Source: an uncultured Erythrobacter sp.
GTDB lineage: Bacteria; Pseudomonadota; Alphaproteobacteria; Sphingomonadales; Sphingomonadaceae
Length of the DNA: 64,000 nucleotides
NCBI GenBank assembly: GCA_913055155.1
Contig: CAJXJR010000008.1
Coordinates: 1 to 64,000, forward strand
Direction of reading: 5' to 3'
Made by a program: the position numbers and the translations under genes
Notes under the pieces: generated by a model
The model's database searches: none
Told to the model about the DNA's origin: nothing
What the model saw: only the letters and a program-made list of their open reading frames with translations
Part shown: piece after piece, positions 45,268-53,787 of the stretch
Layout of the letters: every line of letters begins with the position of its first letter
How positions within the stretch are numbered: the stretch's first letter is position 1

Positions 45268-46237
45268 GTGCAGGTCCATCCCGACATCGCAGCGTTGCGG
45301 AGCGACCGCGCTCCGCAACGCGAGGCGCAGACCGCCATCCTCGCTGCCCGCGACGGCTGGGCGGCGGAGCCCGGCGCGGCGGCAATGCAGGCCGAGCTGG
45401 AAGCCTATGGCAAGGGCGCACCGCTGGATGCCTGCCCCACGCTGGAGGCAATGTTCACCGAAAGTGGCGAGGCCGAGCGGTTGATGAACCTGATGAGCCG
45501 GCACTATTGCCGCGCCATTGCCGCCAACCCGATCGGCCATCCGCCTTTCCGACAGGGCTACGACGGCAAGTCCACCTCCATCCTTCTGGCCCGCACAGGC
45601 CGCGCGCAGCTGCTGATCCAGGCGCGCGAGCCGGGGGCAATGGACAATGCCAGCCATGCTTTTCTGCGATGCCACCCGCTTCGATGCGGTGCTGGCAGGC
45701 GCCGGCGACGCGCGCATCGTGCGCATTGCCGGCCATGACGGGGAGGGTGTGCGCCTGAGCCAGGAACCGCTCGCCTTGCGCCCCGGCCATCGGCTGGCCT
45801 TCGACCTGAATTCGGAAACCCTTGCCGTCGACAGCGTGGATCGGCGGCTGGTCGTGCTGCGCCTGCTGCGCATGGCGCCAGAGCCTGCACCGGGCCGCGA
45901 ATACGATGCTGCCAGTGGCAGGTTATTGCACCGCAGTGCGGGCCGCATCGGCACCAGCCGGCGCGAAGCCATCATTGCCTTGCTGGGCCGCATGGGCCGG
46001 GCCGACGCTGCACCGCAAATCGCCCGCGTCGCCCTTGACGAAGGCGACCCCTCGCTGCGCTGGCAGGCCCTGCGTGAAGCGCTGGCGCTGGATACCGCCA
46101 CCGGATTTCGCGCGCTGGCAAGCGTGGCGCGCCGCGGCGAGGATCCGCTGGCGGCGCAGGCGGGTGCCTTGCGCGCGCAATTGCTCGAGACTCATCCCGA
46201 ACTTGCCCAGCTGGAGACCGGCCCATGCCCCGCGTAA
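45268..46237 (+). CDS. HEAT-repeat protein split by a +1 frameshift
   Basis: The first part (from GTG at 45268) runs in one frame through GYDGKSTSILLARTGRAQ and AREPGAMDNA. Sense then continues one base out of frame as MLFCDATRFDAVLAGAGDAR from about 45656, to the stop at 46237. Deleting one C near 45655 (AGCCATG to AGCATG) restores about 322 residues in one frame. The C-terminal half has helical repeats (SRREAIIALLGRMGRADAAP, EGDPSLRWQALREALALDT), consistent with HEAT repeats. The N-terminal half is unknown. Either a real frameshift, a sequencing error or two overlapping genes (45268-45738, 45647-46237) is possible. Confidence 0.55.
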
Positions 46238-47124
46238 TCGACATCCAGGACGAGGCCGCCTGCGAGCTTGGCGACTGCCTCGAAGCGCTCGAGAGCGAAG
46301 GCTACAAGCCCTACGAGGAAGAGAGCCTTCTGCATGCGGCCAACTGGCTCCGGCGGCTGGGCAACAACCGCACGTTCCTGGGCGACATGCTGCTGGAGGA
46401 GCTGAAGCAGGGCGTCGACGTGGCCGAAGATGCCAGCAGCTATGGCCCGCAGGTCGTCATGCTCTCCGGCCTGGGCCACGAATACTACATGCGCGCCAAT
46501 TTCTGGCCGAGTGCTGACGAACACATGTTCCGCGCCAGCGGGTCCTCCGCCTTCGCCTATGAATTGCCGCACGACCACAACTTCGATTTCCTCACCGTGG
46601 GCTATTTCGGCCCCGGCTATTCGAGCGACTATTACGAGTACGATTACGAAGCCGTCGCGGGCGCGATCGGTGAGAAAGCGGGCCTGCGTTTCATCGAGCG
46701 TTCCCGCCTCGATCCCGGCAAGCTGATGCTCTACCGCGCGCATGTGGACGTGCATTCGCAATTGCCGCCGACAAGCCTCTCCGTTTCCATCAACATCATG
46801 CATGCCGGCGGGGCGCAGGGCTTGCTCGATCAATACAAGTTCGATGTCGAGAAAGACGAGATATCCGGTGTGATCAGCCCGGGCGGGAGCGAGGTGTTCC
46901 TGCGCGTGGCGGTCGGCCTGGGGGGCGAAGAGGCGCGCGACCTTGCGCACAGCTTCGCCGGGTCGCACCCCAGCGACCGGATGCGGCTGGTGGCACTGGA
47001 AGCGCAGGCGGGCGTGCTTGGTCCGTGCGAGCGGGACGAGCTGTGGCGCCGCGCGGAAGGTTCCGGCAGCCGCCTGGTTTCCATGGAGGCCACGCGGCGG
47101 CGGCGGGAACTTCAGCTGGTCTAG
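46225..47124 (+). CDS. cupin-like protein with His cluster, unknown function
   Basis: 299 residues with GGAG about seven bases before the ATG. It overlaps the previous stop codon by 13 bases. The centre has YELPHDHNFDFLTVGYFGPG, with His116 and His118 on one strand, and RAHVDVHSQLPP, with His173 and His177 on a later one after SRLDPGKLMLY. Two His-rich strands around a DPGKL turn are typical of the double-stranded beta-helix (cupin) metal site. A non-heme iron or other metal enzyme is plausible but unproven. It closes a cassette with the 51-residue peptide. Confidence 0.6.
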   Translation: MPRVIDIQDEAACELGDCLEALESEGYKPYEEESLLHAANWLRRLGNNRTFLGDMLLEELKQGVDVAEDASSYGPQVVMLSGLGHEYYMRANFWPSADEHMFRASGSSAFAYELPHDHNFDFLTVGYFGPGYSSDYYEYDYEAVAGAIGEKAGLRFIERSRLDPGKLMLYRAHVDVHSQLPPTSLSVSINIMHAGGAQGLLDQYKFDVEKDEISGVISPGGSEVFLRVAVGLGGEEARDLAHSFAGSHPSDRMRLVALEAQAGVLGPCERDELWRRAEGSGSRLVSMEATRRRRELQLV

Positions 47125-47143
47125 AGGATCCTGCCTAGAGGAT
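47121..47143. repeat. short direct repeat CTAGAGGAT
   Basis: CTAGAGGAT occurs at 47121-47129 and 47135-47143, each carrying a stop codon (for the cupin-like gene on plus, for ruvX on minus). It may be a small tandem duplication at the junction of two convergent genes. Confidence 0.4.
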
Positions 47144-47632
47144 TCCACCCGCCAGCCGGTCTATCGCACCTTGCAGGATTACCGCAGCGGCATGGCTGTC
47201 GATCCGCTCCGCGCGCTTGCCGCGGCTCATGTCCTGCGCGATCATGTCGCGCTCTGCACTGGCGGTGGACCAGCGTTCGTCCCACAGCAGCACCGGCAGG
47301 CCAAGACCGTTCTGCGAGCCTGCCAGGTTGCGGGCAAAAGCGCGGCTGGCCTGCGCGCGCGGACCGCTGCTGCCATCCATGTTGAGCGGCAGGCCGATCA
47401 CCACGCCCGCTACGCCGCGCGCCCGGCACAGCTCTTCCAGCGCAGCGCGATCGCGCGAATACTTGCCCTTGGGCAGCGTCTTGGCCGCCGTGGCAAAGCT
47501 CCACCCGGCATCGCACAGCGCCGTGCCGATGGTCTTGCTGCCCAAGTCCAGCCCCAGCAGCACGCCGCCTTCGGGCAGCGCGTCGCGGAACGTGGCGGCG
47601 TCTTCGGTTACGAGGGCTGGGCTGGCTGCCAT
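47135..47632 (-). CDS. ruvX: RuvX/YqgF nuclease (Holliday junction resolvase-like)
   Basis: 165 residues. LLGLDLGSKTIGTALCD, VVIGLPLNMDGSSGPRAQ and LLWDERWSTASAERDM show the RNase H-like fold with conserved Asp residues. RIDSHAAAVILQGAIDR at the end has the last conserved Asp. YqgF proteins act in rRNA processing or on recombination intermediates. The Met at 47632 is the conserved start region. The start overlaps the 3' end of the DUF3089 gene by 25 bases, so it is probably the last gene of that transcript. Confidence 0.9.
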   Translation of the reverse strand: MAASPALVTEDAATFRDALPEGGVLLGLDLGSKTIGTALCDAGWSFATAAKTLPKGKYSRDRAALEELCRARGVAGVVIGLPLNMDGSSGPRAQASRAFARNLAGSQNGLGLPVLLWDERWSTASAERDMIAQDMSRGKRAERIDSHAAAVILQGAIDRLAGGIL

Positions 47633-48765
47633 GCGCGCACCCGCGTGACCACGTCCTGCTGCAGGTTCCGCCAGAACAGCGGGATATCGTAGACGTGGTA
47701 GTTGTTGCCCGGCAGCACGTACTGGCCAAGGTCGGGCGGATCGCCGATCAGCAGGATACCGGTGGCCGGATCGCAGCGCGCGGGCACGGCGCCCGCCACC
47801 AGTTCGCCATGGGCCAGGTCTTCGTCCGGCACCAGCGTGCCCAGGTTTCGGTCTGCCGGGGCGGTATTGTTCAGCGTGCCGGTAAGCGGGTTTACGCACA
47901 GGATCGGCGTGCCCGCGCGCGATTGCCCGTCGATGCCGGGGGTTTCGTTGTAGAGGCGCAGGTACTGGTCGGTCTCGGCAGGCTCGGCAAAGCTGGCCCA
48001 GCTGGCGATGCAGCCGGCCTGCTGCGCGCTGGCGCAGGCGGGCAGCCCCAGTTCGGGCAGGTCGGTCTGGATCGAGATCGGCATGCCGATGGGATAGGCG
48101 GCGGCCACGCGGCCTGCCAGCGGCGTGCCTTTCACCTTGTCCAGCAGCAGGCGGGTGACGTGATATCCGCCCTGGCTGTGCCCGGCCAGCACGATGGGCA
48201 TGTCTTCGGGCACGCTGTCGATGAAGAAATCGAAGGCTGCGGAAACGTCGGCATAGGCGGCGTTCAGCGCGCGGCCCGCTTCGGGCGCGTCGGTCAGGAA
48301 GGCGCCGTAGGTCGCCTGGCGATAGCGCGGCACCCAGATCTCGCTCGCCCGGTTGAAGGCGCTTGCCATGCCGCGCACCATGACGCGAGCGCGGTCCTGC
48401 GACAGGTCATCGTCCAGCGGCGCGTTCCACGCATCGTTTTCCATGAAGCTGGTGGGGTGGACGAAGAACACCGCGAACCGCGGCGCCTCTTCCTCGGCTG
48501 GCTCGGCAGGCGTGGGCAGCAGCGATCGTTCTTCGCTGAAGGCGGGCTGCCAGCGCGCCGGATCGTTCAGTGCGCCCTTGCCGGGGCGGCTGAACCACAT
48601 GGCCGGATCCTGGTAGGCATTCTCCTCCAGCGCATCCTGCTCGACGAATTCCACGCTCGGCACCAGCGCCAGCTCGGTCAGTTCCTCGGCGTAGATGCGC
48701 AGCACGAACAGGCCGGCGATCACCAGCACGATGAGGATGGCGACGATGTACAGGAATCTACGCAG
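47608..48765 (-). CDS. DUF3089 alpha/beta hydrolase, apparent CTG start
   Basis: 385 residues if started at CTG 48765, six bases after a perfect AGGAGG. The first in-frame standard start is GTG at 48729, 12 codons later, and would remove part of the membrane helix. With CTG the product begins MRRFLYIVAILIVLVIAGLF, a membrane anchor. The hydrolase body has APRFAVFFVHPTSFMEND, IVLAGHSQGGYHVTRLLL (catalytic Ser) and VYDIPLFWRN. The family is lysophospholipase-like and faces the periplasm. The start lies inside the upstream gene's last codons, so translation is coupled. Confidence 0.8.
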   Translation of the reverse strand: MRRFLYIVAILIVLVIAGLFVLRIYAEELTELALVPSVEFVEQDALEENAYQDPAMWFSRPGKGALNDPARWQPAFSEERSLLPTPAEPAEEEAPRFAVFFVHPTSFMENDAWNAPLDDDLSQDRARVMVRGMASAFNRASEIWVPRYRQATYGAFLTDAPEAGRALNAAYADVSAAFDFFIDSVPEDMPIVLAGHSQGGYHVTRLLLDKVKGTPLAGRVAAAYPIGMPISIQTDLPELGLPACASAQQAGCIASWASFAEPAETDQYLRLYNETPGIDGQSRAGTPILCVNPLTGTLNNTAPADRNLGTLVPDEDLAHGELVAGAVPARCDPATGILLIGDPPDLGQYVLPGNNYHVYDIPLFWRNLQQDVVTRVRAWQPAQPS

Positions 48766-49891
48766 GGTTTACCTCCTCTAGTGACGCATCGCGCAGCGCG
48801 CTGGCGTCTTCGGCGTCCTTGGCCCTGGCGCGTTCTTCCAGCGCGACCTTGATCATGGCCAGCAGCGGATCGGCCAGGAACAGGCCCAGCACGCCGAACA
48901 GGATGCCCATGATCAGCTGCATCGCCAGCACCAGTGCAGGCGCCAGGTCCACGGTCTTGCGGGCGATCATGGGAATCACGAAGTAGCCGTCGATATTCTG
49001 CACCGCGAAATAGACGACGATCGTGTAGATGCCCATCTCCACCCCGCCGGAAAAGCCCACCAGGGTCATCAGTGCGCCGGATATCACCGCGCCGATATTG
49101 GGTACGAAGGCCAGCAGGCCGGTAAGGATCGCCAGCAGCGCCGCCATCGGGATGGGATCACCCGTGACAAGGCCATAGGCCAGCAGCGCGACGTAGGTGA
49201 ACACGCCTTCGAACACCATGCCGACCAGCCGCCCGGCCATCAGCCGCCGCATGGTAAAGCCCATGCGGCTGGCGGTGTGGAAAAACTCTGCTCGGCGCGC
49301 CTTGGGCAGCATCCAGGCGACGCCGCGTTCGTACAGGCGCGGTTCGATCACCAGGTAGATGCCGATGATCAGGATCAGCACCAGCGTGGTCAGCCCGCCC
49401 AGCAGGCCACCCAGCGCGCGGGTGACGGTGCCGAAGCCGCTGACCGCCTGGTTGACCATGTTCTGCGCGGTGTTGATGTCGATTTGCAGGCCCTGCTCGC
49501 GCATCCAGGCGAATACCCGCTGCGCCTGTTCCTCCACGATCGAGGGGAATTCGGCGGCTTCCTGCGAAATCTGCGATCCGGCGAAGAAGCTGAGCCAGGC
49601 AAGGAAAGCCGTGGCACCCAGCAGTACGATGCCAATACGCCAGCCACGCCGCACGTGCAGCACCCGGCCCAGCAACCGCGCGCCGCCATCCACCATCGAG
49701 GCGAATACGAGCGCGCCGAAGATCACCAGCAGGCTTTGCGAGATGTAAACGGCCAGCACCACCAGCCCGACGACCGAAGTCCAGGTCAGCGCGCGCCATG
49801 CCTCCAGCCGCAGCTCGGGCGTGGAAATGCGCGTCGGGCTGGCGCCCAACTGCCCGCTGTCGCCTTCGTCGGAATCGGCAGATGTACCCAT
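48758..49891 (-). CDS. AI-2E family transporter (PerM/YdiK-like)
   Basis: 377 residues with seven or eight membrane helices, starting at ATG 49891. Segments WTSVVGLVVLAVYISQSLLV, MRRLMAGRLVGMVFEGV, IPMAALLAILTGLLAFVPNI and FLADPLLAMIKVALEER are typical of the family. Members export small molecules such as autoinducer-2, indole or ions in other bacteria, and the substrate here is unknown. It follows lepB by five bases and shares its end with the DUF3089 start, so lepB, this gene and the hydrolase form a run. Confidence 0.85.
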   Translation of the reverse strand: MGTSADSDEGDSGQLGASPTRISTPELRLEAWRALTWTSVVGLVVLAVYISQSLLVIFGALVFASMVDGGARLLGRVLHVRRGWRIGIVLLGATAFLAWLSFFAGSQISQEAAEFPSIVEEQAQRVFAWMREQGLQIDINTAQNMVNQAVSGFGTVTRALGGLLGGLTTLVLILIIGIYLVIEPRLYERGVAWMLPKARRAEFFHTASRMGFTMRRLMAGRLVGMVFEGVFTYVALLAYGLVTGDPIPMAALLAILTGLLAFVPNIGAVISGALMTLVGFSGGVEMGIYTIVVYFAVQNIDGYFVIPMIARKTVDLAPALVLAMQLIMGILFGVLGLFLADPLLAMIKVALEERARAKDAEDASALRDASLEEVNPA

Positions 49892-49896
49892 GCCGC

Positions 49897-50754
49897 CTAG
49901 TCTCCCCCGCGTTCTGGCCGCAATTCGGGGCGCAGACTGGTCCAGGCGCGGTTGCCGCGCAAGGCCTGGATCCAGCTGATCGGGTTCCACGATGCCCGAC
50001 CGTCGAGCGAGAAGGTAATGATTTCCGCGCGTCCGCCCACGTCTTCCAGCGGCACCGGCCCGCCAAGGCCGCTGGCGTAGACAGGCGCCCGGCTGTCGGC
50101 CGAATGGTCGCGGTTGTCACCCATCAGGAACACGTGTCCGTCGGGAACGGTAATCTCCGCCATGTCGTCCAGCGGCTGGTCCTCGTGGTCGATGATGAGG
50201 TAGCTGGCGCCGTTGGGCAGGGTCTCGCGGTAGGTGGGCGGTTCGTACACCTGCGTGCCGTCTTCCAGCGTGACGAGGTAGGGCGCGAAGGCAGAGAGGC
50301 ATTCCTGCCCGAAGCTGCACAGGTTGTCGTTTTCCACCGGCAGGCGCACGGGCGGTTCCATGTCCTGCGGCACGGGCTCGCCGTTCAGGATGATCTGTCC
50401 GTCCACCAGCGCGATGGTATCGCCGGGCAGGGCGACCACGCGCTTGATATAGTCCTCTGCCTTGTCGGGCGGCACGGCGATCACGATGTCGCCGTATTCG
50501 GGCGTGTCGGGCGCAATGCGCCAGTCGCTGCGCGGCAGCATGTGGAAACTGGCCGAAACCCAGCTCCAGCCGTAGGGATACTTGCTGACGATCAGCCGGT
50601 CGCCCACCAGCAGGTTTGGCACCATGCTGGCCGACGGGATGTAGAACGGCTTGGCCACGAAGGTGTGGAAGGCCAGCACCGCCAGCAGCATCAGGGCAAG
50701 TCCGCGAATCTCTGCGAACCAGTTGATCGGCTCTTTGTCCTTGGCGTCGCTCAT
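49897..50754 (-). CDS. lepB: signal peptidase I
   Basis: 285 residues. One N-terminal membrane helix (RGLALMLLAVLAFHTFVAKP) is followed by box B with catalytic Ser in FYIPSASMVPNLLVGDRLIV, box D with Lys in YIKRVVALPGDTI and box E in GHVFLMGDNRDHSADSR. It cuts signal peptides from secreted proteins. The start is MSDAKDK at 50754. A longer in-frame start 19 codons upstream would read into acpS. It lies 11 bases after acpS and is the head of the block with the permease gene. Confidence 0.95.
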   Translation of the reverse strand: MSDAKDKEPINWFAEIRGLALMLLAVLAFHTFVAKPFYIPSASMVPNLLVGDRLIVSKYPYGWSWVSASFHMLPRSDWRIAPDTPEYGDIVIAVPPDKAEDYIKRVVALPGDTIALVDGQIILNGEPVPQDMEPPVRLPVENDNLCSFGQECLSAFAPYLVTLEDGTQVYEPPTYRETLPNGASYLIIDHEDQPLDDMAEITVPDGHVFLMGDNRDHSADSRAPVYASGLGGPVPLEDVGGRAEIITFSLDGRASWNPISWIQALRGNRAWTSLRPELRPERGGD

Positions 50755-50765
50755 GGCTGGGAAGG

Positions 50766-51170
50766 TCAGGCTTTCGGATGCGCTTCGAGGATCACGAAGG
50801 CCTGCGCCCATGGATGATCGTCGGTGAGGGTGAGATGAATGGAGACCATGTGGCCTGCCGGAGTCAGTTCTTCAAGCCGCGCGGCCGCCCCGCCGGTAAG
50901 GGCGAGGGTGGGGGCGCCGCTGGGCGCGTTGACCACGCCGATATCCTTCATGAACACGCCGCGCTTGAAACCGGTGCCCACGGCCTTGCTGAACGCCTCC
51001 TTGGCGGCGAACCGCTTGGCATAGGTGCCCGCCTGCGTATGCGGACGCCGCGCGGCCTTGGCGTTTTCGATGTCGGTGAAGACGCGGTTGATAAACCGCT
51101 CGCCAAACCGGTCGAGCGAATTCTGGATGCGCTCTATATTGCACAGGTCGGAGCCGAGACCGATAATCAC
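50766..51170 (-). CDS. acpS: holo-[acyl-carrier-protein] synthase
   Basis: 134 residues. [20 protein letters not shown] holds the Mg-binding Asp, and [16 protein letters not shown] the Glu and Lys of the family. It attaches 4'-phosphopantetheine from CoA to apo-ACP. It lies between pdxJ (10 bases upstream) and lepB, an arrangement common in proteobacteria. Length matches the E. coli enzyme. Confidence 0.95.
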   Translation of the reverse strand: MIIGLGSDLCNIERIQNSLDRFGERFINRVFTDIENAKAARRPHTQAGTYAKRFAAKEAFSKAVGTGFKRGVFMKDIGVVNAPSGAPTLALTGGAAARLEELTPAGHMVSIHLTLTDDHPWAQAFVILEAHPKA

Positions 51171-51180
51171 CGGGCCGACC

Positions 51181-51936
51181 TCACCGCGCGTGGTCCATCA
51201 GTTCGCGCATCTTCAGCACGGCCGGCTCCAGCCCGCAGAAGATCGCTTCGCCGATCAGGTAGTGGCCGATGTTCAGCTCTGCCAGCTGCGGGATGGCCGC
51301 GATGGGCTGCACGTTTTCGTAGGTGAGGCCGTGACCCGCGTGCGGCTCGATGCCGTTCTTGGCGGCAAGGGCGGCCATGTCGGCCACGCGCTTCAGTTCC
51401 TTCGCCACGCGCTCGTTGTCTCCATCAAGGCCTGCATGGGCATATTCGCCGGTGTGGAACTCCACCACCGGCGCGCCCAGGCGCACGGCGGCATCGAGTT
51501 GCCGCTCACTCGCCTCGATGAACAGCGAGACGCGGATGCCGGCGTCCTGCAGCTTGCCGACGATGGGGGCGAGGTGGTTGTGCTGGCCTGCGGCATCCAG
51601 GCCGCCTTCGGTGGTGCGCTCCTCGCGCTTTTCGGGGACGATGCAGGCGGCATGCGGCTTGTGCGCCAGGGCGATGGCCAGCATTTCCTCGGTCGCTGCC
51701 ATTTCCAGGTTCAGCGGCAGGTCGGTGGCGTCCTGGATGCGGCGCAGGTCCTCGTCGCGGATATGGCGACGGTCTTCGCGCAGGTGCGCAGTAATGCCGT
51801 CGCCGCCGCAACGCGCGACGATCTCCGCCGCCCGCACCGGGTCCGGGTGATCGCCGCCGCGTGCGTTGCGGATGGTGGCGACGTGATCGATGTTGACGCC
51901 CAGTCTGAGCTGGTTGGGACGAAGCTGCCGGGACAC
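51181..51936 (-). CDS. pdxJ: pyridoxine 5'-phosphate synthase
   Basis: 251 residues. [20 protein letters not shown] is the family start, with the catalytic His and Glu also in [10 protein letters not shown] and CIVPEKREE and the late His in GHGLTYENV. It joins 1-deoxyxylulose 5-phosphate with 3-amino-2-oxopropyl phosphate to make pyridoxine phosphate. The GTG at 51936 lies one base after the pyrE stop, and an upstream ATG was rejected because it reads into pyrE. Confidence 0.95.
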   Translation of the reverse strand: MSRQLRPNQLRLGVNIDHVATIRNARGGDHPDPVRAAEIVARCGGDGITAHLREDRRHIRDEDLRRIQDATDLPLNLEMAATEEMLAIALAHKPHAACIVPEKREERTTEGGLDAAGQHNHLAPIVGKLQDAGIRVSLFIEASERQLDAAVRLGAPVVEFHTGEYAHAGLDGDNERVAKELKRVADMAALAAKNGIEPHAGHGLTYENVQPIAAIPQLAELNIGHYLIGEAIFCGLEPAVLKMRELMDHAR

Positions 51937-51937
51937 G

Positions 51938-52516
51938 TTACTTGCGGCTCCCTGGCTTGGTGACCGGCACGGCTGCAAGCTCCGGCGGTATCTCGCCCTC
52001 CGCATAGGTGGGGAAGTCGATATCGATCAGCGGGATGAACGGCACGCCCAGGTCCGCGCTGCCGCTGCTGCGGTCCACCAGCGCCACTTCGGCCAGCACT
52101 TCGCCGCCTTCGCGCGCGACGGCGGCGATGGCCTCGCGGCTGGAAAGGCCGGTGGTGACCACGTCTTCCACCATCAGCACCTTGGCGCCGGGCTCCAGCG
52201 CGAAACCGCGGCGCAGGTGGAACTCGCCTTCGGGCCGCTCGAGGAACATCGCATCGAGGCCCAGCGCGCGGCCCATTTCATGGCCTATTATAAGGCCTCC
52301 CATCGCCGGGCTGACCACGGCATCCAGCGAATCGCGTATGTCTGCAGGCAGCTTTGCCGCCAGCGCCTCGGCCAGTCGGGCTGCACGCTGCGGGTTCATC
52401 AGCACGCGTGCGCATTGCAGGTAGTGGCCGCTGTGGCGCCCCGAAGAGAGCTTGAAGTGGCCTTCCAGCAAGGCGCCACTGGAGCGGAATTCGTCGAGTA
52501 CCTCGTCCTGCGTCAT
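51938..52516 (-). CDS. pyrE: orotate phosphoribosyltransferase
   Basis: 192 residues. The PRPP-binding motif is KVLMVEDVVTTGLSSREAI, followed by GGEVLAEVALVDRSSG. FKLSSGRHSGHYLQCARVLM at the front and MGGLIIGHEMGRAL fit the alphaproteobacterial type. It makes OMP from orotate in pyrimidine synthesis. It is the first gene of a pyrE-pdxJ-acpS-lepB run and is divergent from coxB. Confidence 0.95.
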   Translation of the reverse strand: MTQDEVLDEFRSSGALLEGHFKLSSGRHSGHYLQCARVLMNPQRAARLAEALAAKLPADIRDSLDAVVSPAMGGLIIGHEMGRALGLDAMFLERPEGEFHLRRGFALEPGAKVLMVEDVVTTGLSSREAIAAVAREGGEVLAEVALVDRSSGSADLGVPFIPLIDIDFPTYAEGEIPPELAAVPVTKPGSRK

Positions 52517-52630
52517 CGGTTTGCGCGGCCTGCCCTTCGTCGTCTATATGAGGAGTTGCTAATGTAACTGCGTATCAAGTGGAAAAAAGTCAGTAGAGGC
52601 GCTTGAGGCAAGGGGCAAGCGTGCGTATAG

Positions 52631-52666
52631 GCCCCGGATTGAGAAGCCCCGAAAGGGGTCGGGGGC
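52631..52666 (+). promoter_or_regulatory. nested hairpins in the cox operon leader
   Basis: GCCCC (52631-52635) pairs with GGGGC (52662-52666), around CCCC-GAAA-GGGG (52647-52658), a GNRA-type tetraloop. It lies 21 bases before the coxB ATG at 52687. It may protect or control the cox message. The 170-base gap before coxB holds no gene. Confidence 0.4.
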
Positions 52667-52686
52667 GTTTGTGCCCGGGACGATAA

Positions 52687-53748
52687 ATGGAAAGCATTGG
52701 ACCAATGAATTTCGGCGCATTCGCCCGCAAGAAGCTCAATTTCCTCGCACTTCTGATGTTGGCCGTGATGGCCTTCGTCACCGTGCCGCAGGCTGCCATG
52801 GCGCAGGATGTCGCGGCGGAATCGGAAGCCGTGGCTGCCGAAGCCGCGCCTGCCGCTCCGGCGTTCGAGCATTACGGCCCGGACATGATCCGCGGCGAAC
52901 CGGTAGACGGGGCCTATGGCTTCCAGCCGCAGTTCACCGATGACGGCGAATATGCGCTGTGGCTGCACGATGGCCTCCTGCTGCCGATCATCACGGTGAT
53001 CTCGCTGCTGGTGCTCGGCCTGCTGCTGTGGGTGATGGTCCGCTACAACCGCCGTTCCAACCCGGTGCCTTCGAAGACCAGTCACAACACCCTGATCGAA
53101 GTGATCTGGACGGTGATCCCGGTGCTGATCCTGGTCGGCATCGCCGTGCCGTCGATCACCCTGATCGCCCGCCAGTACCAGTCGCCGCCCGAGGATGCGA
53201 TCACCATCAAGGCCAACGGTTACCAGTGGTACTGGGGCTATGAATATGTCGACAACGGCGGCTTCGAAGTGATTTCCAACATGCTGAGCGACGAAGAGGC
53301 GCTGGACGCCGGTGAGCCGCACCAGCTGGCGGTGGACAACCGCATGGTCGTGCCGGTCGGCGTGCCGCTGCGCATCCAGACCTTCGGCGCCGACGTGATC
53401 CACTCGTTCGGCATCCCCTCGCTGTGGTTCAAGCTCGACGCCGTGCCGGGTCGCATCAACGAACAGATGATCACCATCGAGGAACCGGGCATCTATTACG
53501 GCCAGTGCATGGAGTTGTGCGGTGCCCGCCACGGTTACATGCCGATCGCCATCGAGGCCCGTCCGCTGGACGAATTCAACGCCTGGGTGATGACGCAGCC
53601 CGGCGGCATGACCCGCGCGCAGATCGAGGCTGAGGAGGCCACGCCTGCTGTGGAAGATGAACAGTCGGCCGAAGATGCCGCCGAAGTCGGCGACACCGAG
53701 GCTGTCGAGGAAGCCGAAGCGGCCGAAGCTGCCGCCGAAACTGCCTGA
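52687..53748 (+). CDS. coxB: cytochrome c oxidase subunit II
   Basis: 353 residues. A signal peptide (LLMLAVMAFVTVPQAAMA) is followed by two membrane helices (about 98-118 and 137-158) and a periplasmic CuA domain. The CuA ligands lie in YYGQCMELCGARHGYM with the earlier His in ADVIHSFGIPSLWFK. IKANGYQWYWGYEY is the aromatic patch for cytochrome c. A long acidic Glu/Ala tail of about 50 residues is unusual. The ATG at 52687 was kept. MNFGAFARK at 52705 is the alternative. It opens the cox operon. Confidence 0.95.
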   Translation: MESIGPMNFGAFARKKLNFLALLMLAVMAFVTVPQAAMAQDVAAESEAVAAEAAPAAPAFEHYGPDMIRGEPVDGAYGFQPQFTDDGEYALWLHDGLLLPIITVISLLVLGLLLWVMVRYNRRSNPVPSKTSHNTLIEVIWTVIPVLILVGIAVPSITLIARQYQSPPEDAITIKANGYQWYWGYEYVDNGGFEVISNMLSDEEALDAGEPHQLAVDNRMVVPVGVPLRIQTFGADVIHSFGIPSLWFKLDAVPGRINEQMITIEEPGIYYGQCMELCGARHGYMPIAIEARPLDEFNAWVMTQPGGMTRAQIEAEEATPAVEDEQSAEDAAEVGDTEAVEEAEAAEAAAETA

Positions 53749-53787
53749 ACCCGTAACTGACGATAAAGTAGACAAGGTCCCAAACCC

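Noticed and set aside
52550-52571. Mini-frame ATG AGG AGT TGC TAA as an attenuator peptide before coxB
   Set aside because: It has only four sense codons, lies in the pyrE promoter region and has no ribosome site of its own.
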